In this document: in pieces, positions 1-4,352 of the stretch | Layout of the letters: the number at the start of each line of letters is the position of its first letter | Position numbering within the stretch: the stretch's first letter is position 1 | Assembly: GCA_002327925.1 (NCBI GenBank) | Contig: DCVA01000035.1 | Coordinates: 40,457-45,501 of the forward strand | Direction of reading: 5' to 3' | Length of the DNA: 5,045 nucleotides | DNA from: Anaerolineales bacterium UBA2200 | GTDB lineage: Bacteria > Chloroflexota > Anaerolineae > UBA2200 | Translations under genes and position numbers: made by a program | Notes under the pieces: generated by a model | What the model saw: the letters and a program-made list of their open reading frames with translations, nothing else | What the model was told of the DNA's origin: nothing | Database searches by the model: none

Positions 1-1
1 G

Positions 2-37
2 GCCGTGGCCAGCGCCCGCGAGCTGAACCTGCTGTAG
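2..37 (+). CDS. C-terminal end of an upstream gene (partial)
   Basis: An open frame enters from the left edge and reads AVASARELNLL before a TAG stop at 35-37. The codons (GCC, GTG, CTG, AGC) match the GC-rich codon use of the strong genes in this window, which is why I treat it as a gene tail. Eleven residues are too few to assign a family. The roughly 135 bases after it hold no convincing T-tailed terminator. The next feature is the promoter at 174. Confidence 0.4.
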   Translation, partial: AVASARELNLL

Positions 38-173
38 CAGCAGCACCAAGCGCCGCCTCGCCGGGGCTTTAGTCCTGTCGTCCCCGCATACGCCTCTGCC
101 GTGAGGGCCAGAGGTGAGACAGGGCGAGCGGCGTTTTCGCGAAGCAATCCCCCCCTGCAGTCGCCCGTCTTCA

Positions 174-205
174 GAATACTCCCCCTGAATACGCCCCTGG
201 GACAC
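174..205 (+). repeat. Three direct hexamer repeats at 13-bp spacing (putative operator/activator site)
   Basis: GAATAC (174-179), GAATAC (187-192) and GGACAC (200-205) are spaced exactly 13 bp apart. The 7-bp gaps after the first two are C-rich (TCCCCCT, GCCCCTG). The last hexamer shares its final C with the -35 box, a position typical of activator sites that contact RNA polymerase. The same arrangement recurs at 3267-3298. No known regulator with this spacing comes to mind, so the binding protein is unassigned. Confidence 0.65.
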
Positions 206-234
206 TGACACTACGCCCGCTCAGCCGCTACACT
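205..234 (+). promoter_or_regulatory. Sigma70-type promoter of the patatin-like gene
   Basis: The -35 box is CTGACA (205-210) and the -10 box is TACACT (229-234), with an 18-bp spacer. Transcription is predicted to start near 241, giving a leader of about 50 nt before the ATG at 293. The -35 box differs from TTGACA at one base, and the longish spacer together with the abutting hexamer repeats fits an activator-dependent promoter. The GGCGGC just after the -10 box is also kept in the second copy at 3298-3332. Confidence 0.65.
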
Positions 235-292
235 GGCGGCAGGAGTTCGGGAAACGGCAAGAGGTCAGGAGACAGAGCGGGGAGGTGTCAGG

Positions 293-1501
293 ATGAGTCC
301 ACAAGAGGGTCGTACGGGCAGGATCGGCCTTGCGCTTTCGGGAGGCGGCTTTCGCGCCACAGTCTTTCACCTGGGTGTGCTGGCCCGTTTGGCCGAACAG
401 CGCTGCCTCGAAAACGTCGAGATCGTGTCCACCGTGTCCGGGGGCAGTCTGGCCGCGGCGCTGGTGATGGCCTGCAATGGCATGCGCTGGCCGAGCAGTG
501 CCGAGTACCTGGACCGCGTGCTTCCCGCCGCCCGCGAGAAGATGACCTCCCAGGACCTGCAGGGAGCCGTGATTGGCGACGTCCTGCGCTTTCCCCTGCG
601 CCTGTTGCACACCCGGGCGGACGAGATGTCACGCGAGCTGCAAAAGCGCTGGGCGCTGACAGGACGGCTGTCCGACCTGCCGGAGCACCCTCGCTGGATC
701 ATCAACTCCACCTGCTATGAGACGGCCCGCAACTGGCGTTTCGAGCGCGGGCGCATGGCAGACAGCAGCTTTGGCCACACGGCGGACACGGACCTTCCCC
801 TGGCCGACGCCGTCACGGCGTCCTGCGGCTTCCCGGGCCTGGTCGGACCCCTGGTGCTGGACACGCGCCAGCACTCCTGGACAAGGCCCGAGGGCAGAGT
901 TCGCAGCCACTACGCCTTCCGCCGCCTGCATCTGTGGGATGGCGGGGTGTGCGACAACCTGGGCGTCGAGGGGATGCACAGCTTTCTCAATGGCTGGGAG
1001 CAGAACGTGGACCTGCTGCTGATCAGCGACGGCTGCGCCCGCTCCCGGCCCGAGCCCTACCGGACCTGGAACGCTCCCAGGCGCCTGATTTTCGGGCTGA
1101 TGCTGGAGGAGATCCGTTCCTTGCGCTTTCGCGCCCTGGTGGAGCGGGCGCGAAACCACGACGACCAGGTCTGCTACTTCCTGATCGGCAGCTCCTGCCA
1201 GGACGTGCTGCGCTTTACCGGACGCGAAGCGGACATGGAGAGGATCGGCGGCTACGTGCAGAGCGACCCGGAGCGAGAGCGCGCTGCCTACTTTCAGACC
1301 ACCATCCGCCGGCTGCGGCAGCCCGAGTTCGAGTGCCTGTTCCGCCACGGTTTCGAGGTGGCCGACTACACCCTGTACGGCTGCTACCCGGAACGGTTCC
1401 GCTACCTGGGGTACGGCAAGTCCCGGGCCCACGTGGTACAGCCGGAGCCGGTGAGGCCCCTCGCCTGGATGCAGCGGGTGTCGGCGGCTTTGCACGGCTG
1501 A
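293..1501 (+). CDS. Patatin-like phospholipase
   Basis: This is a 402-residue protein of the patatin-like acyl hydrolase family, which cleaves acyl ester bonds of membrane lipids with a Ser-Asp dyad. The Gly-rich oxyanion-hole motif SGGGFRAT is at residues 16-23. The nucleophile elbow reads STVSGGS (46-52), with Ser49 the likely nucleophile. The first Gly of the classical GxSxG is Thr here, as in many bacterial and cPLA2-like relatives. The block SCGFPGLVGPL (177-187) and the catalytic Asp216 in WDGGV (215-219) follow in the expected order. No signal peptide or membrane segment is visible, so it is probably cytosolic or injected or exported by other means. The ATG at 293 is chosen because GGAGGTG (281-287) lies 5 nt upstream. 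The gene is monocistronic and shares its promoter architecture with the exporter operon at 3387. The exact lipid substrate cannot be read from the sequence. Confidence 0.9.
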   Translation: MSPQEGRTGRIGLALSGGGFRATVFHLGVLARLAEQRCLENVEIVSTVSGGSLAAALVMACNGMRWPSSAEYLDRVLPAAREKMTSQDLQGAVIGDVLRFPLRLLHTRADEMSRELQKRWALTGRLSDLPEHPRWIINSTCYETARNWRFERGRMADSSFGHTADTDLPLADAVTASCGFPGLVGPLVLDTRQHSWTRPEGRVRSHYAFRRLHLWDGGVCDNLGVEGMHSFLNGWEQNVDLLLISDGCARSRPEPYRTWNAPRRLIFGLMLEEIRSLRFRALVERARNHDDQVCYFLIGSSCQDVLRFTGREADMERIGGYVQSDPERERAAYFQTTIRRLRQPEFECLFRHGFEVADYTLYGCYPERFRYLGYGKSRAHVVQPEPVRPLAWMQRVSAALHG

Positions 1502-1543
1502 CTCAGGTGCCCCCTGTCAATGCCGGGCTAACTGCACCATTCG

Positions 1544-1756
1544 TTACACCGATGCTGCGACGGGGATCATCTGATATTCGATCTGCGTCGGCAGCCCCAC
1601 CCTCCGTGAGGCATCCATGATCTCCAGCGACACAAGGTTGCCCGCCGCATCGTAATCCAGGACGATCCCCGGCTTGTCCTCGTCACTCTCCGCGACGGGC
1701 GTATCTGCAAAGACCACAGTGAGGGTATCTGTCTCGCTGTCGTACACTACTTTCAT
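1544..1756 (-). CDS. DUF2283 family small protein (putative antitoxin)
   Basis: This 70-residue protein starts MKVVYDSETDTL and carries the family hallmarks: the N-terminal YD..TDTL..VF strand (5-16), then ESDEDKPGIVLDYDAAGNLVSLEI split across 23-46, then MDAS (47-50). DUF2283 proteins are small beta-rich proteins often encoded beside DUF4258 proteins and predicted to be the antitoxin half of such pairs. I know of no biochemical proof to cite. The ATG at 1756 is preferred over an in-frame TTG at 1771 because GGAGAG sits 7 nt upstream and the ATG overlaps the stop of the DUF4258 gene by 4 nt (ATGA), which indicates translational coupling. It converges on the phospholipase gene with only 42 bp between the stop codons and no clear terminator. 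Confidence 0.85.
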   Translation of the reverse strand: MKVVYDSETDTLTVVFADTPVAESDEDKPGIVLDYDAAGNLVSLEIMDASRRVGLPTQIEYQMIPVAASV

Positions 1757-2037
1757 GACTCTGCTCTCCAATACTTCTCCACGCGGCTTGTCCGATAAGC
1801 CGTGACCACCTCCGCGGGCCGGCGGTTGGTATCCACAAACACACGCAGAAGGACCACCCGAACTGGCGCCTCAAGGCTGATCCGCGATTGGCAAACCACC
1901 CGCCCGGGGCGCACCTCCTCGACCTGCTCGGGGTCAGCCAGAACTCGTCGGATCTCATCCTCGCTGATCTGCCGGCGCGCCATTTCTAGGCGCGCGTGAT
2001 CAGTGAAACGGTATTTGGTGATTGCTCGTTTGCTCAT
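1753..2037 (-). CDS. DUF4258 family protein (putative toxin)
   Basis: This 94-residue protein has the DUF4258 layout: an N-terminal HARLEMARRQIS segment (14-25) leading into a helix ending RRVLADPE (30-37), a central beta-strand region with VRVVLLRVFVDT (59-70), and the C-terminal signature TAYRTSRVEKYW (79-90). The family is commonly found with DUF2283 and is predicted to act as the toxin of a type II toxin-antitoxin pair, but its target is not known to me. It is the first gene of a two-gene minus-strand operon and overlaps the DUF2283 start by 4 nt. The start at 2037 is set by the promoter at 2071-2099: the reading frame stays open further upstream, but that DNA lies in or before the promoter. 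No strong Shine-Dalgarno precedes the ATG (only GAAGCAG), so its translation may be weak. Confidence 0.82.
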   Translation of the reverse strand: MSKRAITKYRFTDHARLEMARRQISEDEIRRVLADPEQVEEVRPGRVVCQSRISLEAPVRVVLLRVFVDTNRRPAEVVTAYRTSRVEKYWRAES

Positions 2038-2070
2038 CGCTGCTGCTTCGGGCGAACCTGTCGTGGCCAG

Positions 2071-2099
2071 AGTATACGACCGTGCCTCACCGATGTCAA
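2071..2099 (-). promoter_or_regulatory. Near-consensus sigma70 promoter of the DUF4258/DUF2283 operon
   Basis: Read on the minus strand, TTGACA (2099-2094) is followed by a 17-bp spacer and TATACT (2076-2071). This is a perfect -35 box, optimal spacing, and a -10 box one base from TATAAT. Transcription should start near 2064, about 27 nt before the ATG at 2037. It is the strongest-looking promoter in the window, as expected for an autorepressed toxin-antitoxin operon. Confidence 0.75.
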
Positions 2100-2101
2100 A
2101 G

Positions 2102-2118
2102 CGCCATACTCTATGGCG
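2102..2118. repeat. Perfect 7-bp inverted repeat abutting the -35 box (possible operator)
   Basis: CGCCATA (2102-2108) and TATGGCG (2112-2118) form a perfect palindrome around a 3-base centre. It begins 2 bp upstream of the minus-strand -35 box. It also contains the premature stop of the DUF3368 remnant. It could be an operator for the DUF4258/DUF2283 operon or a scar at the deletion junction. The sequence alone does not decide. Confidence 0.45.
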
Positions 2119-2140
2119 AGGTGTTGCTGACGACGATCAT
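2111..2140 (-). pseudogene. DUF3368 PIN-domain protein, first nine codons only (remnant)
   Basis: An ATG at 2140 overlaps the UPF0175 stop (ATGA) and encodes MIVVSNTSP followed at once by TAG (2113-2111). MIVVS(D/N)TSP is the typical N-terminus of DUF3368 PIN-like ribonucleases, and the Asp/Asn next to TSP belongs to the metal-binding region. DUF3368 genes usually lie directly downstream of UPF0175 genes with this same overlap, and they run to roughly 150 residues. None of the remaining PIN domain is visible in the other frames before the next operon begins, so nearly the whole gene has been deleted. The assignment rests on nine residues plus exact context. Confidence 0.65.
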
Positions 2141-2373
2141 AGCCGGCCCAGCTCGCGCAGCGTGGCCACATCCTCGTCCAGATCAGCCTCGTCGTAGTGG
2201 GGTGGAATGCGCCGGTAGGCCAAAAGCTGGCGGAACTCCCACAACGCCATCCCGGCCAGCTCCCGCGCCTTGCCGACCGACAGGCGCCCCTGAGTATACG
2301 GATAAAGCGCCATCTCGCACGGAGGGCAAGCGGCGCGTTCTGTCAGGCGTAAGTCAAAGTCGTGTTGGCTCAC
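2137..2373 (-). CDS. UPF0175 family protein (putative antitoxin), possibly 5'-truncated
   Basis: The core GRLSVGKARELAGMALWEF (29-47), preceded by LYPYTQ (23-28) and followed by RRIPPHYDEADLDED (54-68), is a clear UPF0175 helix-turn-helix-like region. Such proteins are predicted antitoxins or DNA-binding partners of PIN-domain nucleases. The family usually has an N-terminal beta strand and an acidic helix before this core. Here the first 20 residues are Cys- and Pro-bearing and do not resemble that. The only upstream start is a GTG at 2373 without a Shine-Dalgarno, with an in-frame TGA four codons before it. An internal ATG at 2313 would leave 58 residues. A terminator lies just upstream and no promoter is visible. 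Together with the deleted PIN partner, this suggests a decaying toxin-antitoxin locus, although the core itself is intact. Confidence 0.72.
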   Translation of the reverse strand: MSQHDFDLRLTERAACPPCEMALYPYTQGRLSVGKARELAGMALWEFRQLLAYRRIPPHYDEADLDEDVATLRELGRL

Positions 2374-2397
2374 AGGACGAAATCACTGCGGGACGAC

Positions 2398-2436
2398 AAA
2401 AAGACCCTGAGGGTTCAGGAAAACCCTCAGGGTCTT
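2398..2436 (-). terminator. Rho-independent terminator, minus-strand orientation
   Basis: A perfect 15-bp stem (2401-2415 with 2422-2436, arms AAGACCCTGAGGGTT and its complement) encloses a 6-base loop. On the minus strand it runs into a T run at 2402-2398. On the plus strand the hairpin is followed by GCTGG, so it acts mainly on leftward transcripts. The nearest upstream leftward genes are now the broken fragments at 2637-3166, so the gene it originally served is missing or decayed. It also insulates the UPF0175 gene from that side. Confidence 0.85.
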
Positions 2437-2497
2437 GCTGGTGATAACGCCGGCACTCGGTGAGGCGCAGGAGCGCCGGCACGGCCAGGGCAAAAGA

Positions 2498-2535
2498 GAG
2501 ACACGGAGCAGGCCGTTACCGCCGCTCCGTGTCTC
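2498..2535 (-). terminator. Second hairpin, possible leftward terminator
   Basis: GAGACACGGAGC (2498-2509) pairs perfectly with 2524-2535 around a 14-base loop. On the minus strand the stem is followed by TCTTTTG, a short T-rich tail. It may be a weak terminator stacked before the stronger one at 2398-2436. Part of the arm resembles the GGAGACACGGAG-type simple repeat of the adjacent spacer, so it may instead be a by-product of that repeat. Confidence 0.45.
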
Positions 2536-2620
2536 CTTACTGCGTCTCTATCTGCGCGTTGCTGGCTCCGCGTCTCCCCCTCTCCGGGCCTCCCCTTCTC
2601 CCCATCTCCCCCTCTTCTCC
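2530..2620. repeat. Low-complexity purine/pyrimidine-biased spacer
   Basis: The plus strand is a run of TCTCC/CCCCTTCTCC-like units. Read on the minus strand it is degenerate GGGGAGA and GGAGACGCGGAG-type units. Similar degenerate GGGGAGA spacers occur between genes in Chloroflexota and cyanobacterial genomes. It has no reading frame with gene-like composition. It separates the broken surface-protein fragment from the two leftward hairpins. Confidence 0.6.
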
Positions 2621-2636
2621 TGCGCACAAACGGCGA

Positions 2637-2794
2637 GCAGAAGGCGTTGCTGCAGTGCGCGACCTTCAGGGTGTAGTCCGCACAATCCAAATAGCTGATG
2701 ACCGGCATCCCGTCCAGCCCGATGGTGATCGAGGGATTCCGGAGACCTGCCCGTAGCCGCCGTCCACGGTGGTCAGGACGGCGCTGGAGCTGCG
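2637..2794 (-). pseudogene. Fragment of a surface repeat protein ('SITIG.DG.PVISY.D...LKVAHC' type), frameshifted
   Basis: Read leftward, one frame gives SSSAVLTTVDGGYGQVSG (about 2791-2739). A second frame then gives PSITIGLDGMPVISYLD (2735-2685) and continues through LKVAHCSNAFC to 2637. Joined across a one-base shift near 2735-2745, this reads as one unit of the repeat found in large secreted Chloroflexota and other bacterial proteins, where lines such as TTVDSGG..G...SI.IG.DG.PVISYYD....LKVAHC.N..C recur many times. The family name is from memory of such repeats, not a profile match. No signal peptide, second repeat or start codon of its own is present. Past the last Cys the frame runs into low-complexity spacer. 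Confidence 0.6.
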
Positions 2795-3166
2795 GCCCGT
2801 GTCCAGCACCACCAGGCCATCACGCATCTGCTCGATGGCCGCCTGGCGCGCGGCGGGCAGCGGGTCCAGGATGCGAAAGCCAAACAGGGCGAGCGCATAG
2901 ATGCCGAAGGCGATCAAAAGCCCGGCGAGGAGGGGATCCCAGCCGAGGATGGCCCGGCTGGCGAAAAGATGCAGGGCGTTTACTGCCCGGCTGGTAATGT
3001 GGGCGGCCAGCATCAGGCCCGCCGGCCAGCGGTGCCGCGGCGAGCGGATGAAGAGCCAGACCAGGGCGATGGTGTTGATTAGGGTCAGGCCCAGGCTATA
3101 GGTGAACGTGACGTAGAACATCGCACCGCGCAGCGGCACGACGGTGCCCAGCGAGTCCGGGTTCAT
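2795..3166 (-). pseudogene. Fragment of a 7TM sensor histidine kinase (HisKA_7TM-like region)
   Basis: From the ATG at 3166, residues 1-124 contain three hydrophobic spans (about 16-39, 49-70 and 77-98). These are followed by FRILDPLPAARQAAIEQMRDGLVVLDTG (97-124), the usual link from an N-terminal 7TM receptor domain to the first PAS domain of sensor kinases, where ...VIE.M.DG..VLD..GRIVD.N.AA is expected. The match stops at LDTG. The PAS, HisKA and ATPase domains are absent, and the frame continues into the surface-repeat fragment, ending at 2666 (166 residues in total). The first half of the 7TM domain is missing too. AGGAG lies 6 nt upstream of the ATG, so a truncated membrane protein could still be made, but it would lack any kinase output. 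Confidence 0.65.
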
Positions 3167-3266
3167 TGCCTGCTCCTGTAGGCGATTGCGGCACGCTCCG
3201 AAGCAGACTGCAAGCGGAACGCACCGTCAGGGCTTTTCCACTGGCATCGCGAGGCCGTCAGTCTCC

Positions 3267-3298
3267 GAATACGCCCTCCGGATACTCCTTAGGGACAC
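3267..3298 (+). repeat. Second copy of the three-hexamer, 13-bp-spaced site
   Basis: GAATAC (3267-3272), GGATAC (3280-3285) and GGACAC (3293-3298) repeat the arrangement at 174-205, with the same 13-bp spacing and C-rich gaps. The last hexamer again shares a C with the -35 box. The conserved final stretch GGACACTGACA is identical in both copies. Confidence 0.65.
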
Positions 3299-3326
3299 TG
3301 ACATACCTCCGGTCATCGGATATGCT
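3298..3326 (+). promoter_or_regulatory. Sigma70-type promoter of the ABC exporter operon
   Basis: CTGACA (3298-3303), a 17-bp spacer and TATGCT (3321-3326), followed by the same GGCGGC start region as the phospholipase promoter. The predicted start near 3333 leaves a leader of about 54 nt before the ATG at 3387, close to the leader length at the first copy. Confidence 0.68.
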
Positions 3327-3386
3327 GGCGGCGTAGGTTGCTTTCAGGGCCTGATCGAATCACTGGAAGGGAGAGGGAGGTGAACG

Positions 3387-4352
3387 ATGAGCGCATCGAC
3401 CGAAATGGTCATCCAGACACATCAATTGAGCAAGAGCTTTGGCCAGGTCCCGGCACTCAAGCTGCTGGATCTGCGCGTGCCCCGCCACTCGATCTTTGGC
3501 TTCCTGGGTCCCAACGGCGCAGGCAAGACCACGACGATGAAACTGCTTCTGGGCCTCATTCGCCCGACTGGCGGCAGCGGCACGGTCTTTGGCCAGGATA
3601 TCGTCCGCGACAGCGTGGCCATCCGCAGCCGGGTCGGCTATCTGCCGCAACAGCCGCGCTTTGTGGACGACATGAGCGCCCGCGAGACGCTGCACTTTAC
3701 GGCGCGCTTCTTTTTCCGTGGCCCGCCGGCAAAGATCGAGGCGAGGGTGGAGGAAGTGCTGGGCCTGGTGGGCCTGCTGGACAAGGCCGACCGCCCGGTG
3801 AAGGGCTTTTCCGGGGGCGAGCGCCAGCGACTGGGGCTGGCCCAGGCACAGGTCAACTACCCTGATCTGCTCATCCTGGACGAGCCGGTGGCTGCCCTGG
3901 ACCCCATCGGGCGGCACGAAGTTCTGGAGGTCATGGAGCGGCTGCGGGCGCACACCACCATCTTTTACTCGACGCACATTCTCGGGGATGTGCAGCAGGT
4001 GAGCGACGCTGTGGCCATTCTCAACCACGGCGAGCTGGTGGCGCAGGGGCCCATCGAGGACCTGCTGGCAGGGGGCGGCAAGCCGGTCTATACCCTCAAG
4101 CTAAAGGGTGAAACGCACCGGGCCATGGCCCGCATCCGGGCCTTGCCGTGGGTATCGGGCGTGGACGAGGTGGCGAACAACGGCTGCGTGTCCTGGGAAA
4201 TCCAGGTCAGCGACGATCAGGCCGCCGAGGCCCAACTGCTGAGCCAGGTGCAGGCCGGCGAGGCCCTCACAGTGGTCGCGTTCGGCCGCAAGAGAGTAGA
4301 GCTGGAAGAAATCTTTATGAGCATGATGGAGGGAGGAAACCATGGTCGCTAA
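3387..4352 (+). CDS. ABC-2 type transporter ATP-binding protein
   Basis: This 321-residue nucleotide-binding subunit powers an ABC-2 exporter from the inner face of the cytoplasmic membrane. Visible motifs are Walker A GPNGAGKTT (41-49), the Q-loop in LPQQP (86-90), signature FSGGERQRL (141-149), Walker B LLILDEP with Glu166 (161-167), D-loop AALD (169-172) and H-loop STH with His197 (195-197). All catalytic positions are intact, so it should be active. The region after about 230 is a C-terminal extension of the kind seen in drug, antibiotic and NatA/CcmA-like exporters. The ATG at 3387 has an excellent GGAGGTGA (3376-3383) upstream. It heads an operon with the permease at 4342, overlapping it by 11 nt, and shares promoter architecture with the phospholipase at 293. 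The substrate cannot be inferred. Confidence 0.95.
   Translation: MSASTEMVIQTHQLSKSFGQVPALKLLDLRVPRHSIFGFLGPNGAGKTTTMKLLLGLIRPTGGSGTVFGQDIVRDSVAIRSRVGYLPQQPRFVDDMSARETLHFTARFFFRGPPAKIEARVEEVLGLVGLLDKADRPVKGFSGGERQRLGLAQAQVNYPDLLILDEPVAALDPIGRHEVLEVMERLRAHTTIFYSTHILGDVQQVSDAVAILNHGELVAQGPIEDLLAGGGKPVYTLKLKGETHRAMARIRALPWVSGVDEVANNGCVSWEIQVSDDQAAEAQLLSQVQAGEALTVVAFGRKRVELEEIFMSMMEGGNHGR

Noticed and set aside
93..114. CCTCTG/CAGAGG inverted repeat with a 10-base loop, considered as a terminator of the upstream gene
   Set aside because: The stem is only 6 bp and is not followed by a T run, so chance is a sufficient explanation.
629..1495. Long minus-strand open frame (288 codons) opposite the phospholipase
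   Set aside because: It is antisense to a gene with clear catalytic motifs. Such frames are common in GC-rich DNA, and its composition (Gln-, Ala- and Val-rich, no motif) looks like a shadow.
1757..1771. Upstream TTG start for the DUF2283 gene
   Set aside because: The ATG at 1756 has a well-placed GGAGAG and a coupling overlap with the upstream stop. The extra five residues are not family-like.
2022..2444. Plus-strand open frame (140 codons) across the UPF0175 region
   Set aside because: It is Pro/Arg/Ser-rich with no recognisable motif, and it overlaps the minus-strand promoter, the UPF0175 gene and the terminator.
2448..2482. Direct repeat CGCCGGCAC (2448-2456 and 2474-2482)
   Set aside because: There are only two short GC-rich copies with no regular array or associated gene. 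It is not a CRISPR and not clearly an attachment site.
2427..2636. Minus-strand open frame beyond the surface-repeat fragment as a real C-terminus
   Set aside because: After the last family-like Cys the translation is an Arg/Gly/Glu-rich reading of the low-complexity spacer and the hairpins.
3360..4028. Minus-strand open frame (222 codons) opposite the ABC ATPase
   Set aside because: It is antisense to intact Walker and signature motifs, has no family features, and no promoter or ribosome site was seen.
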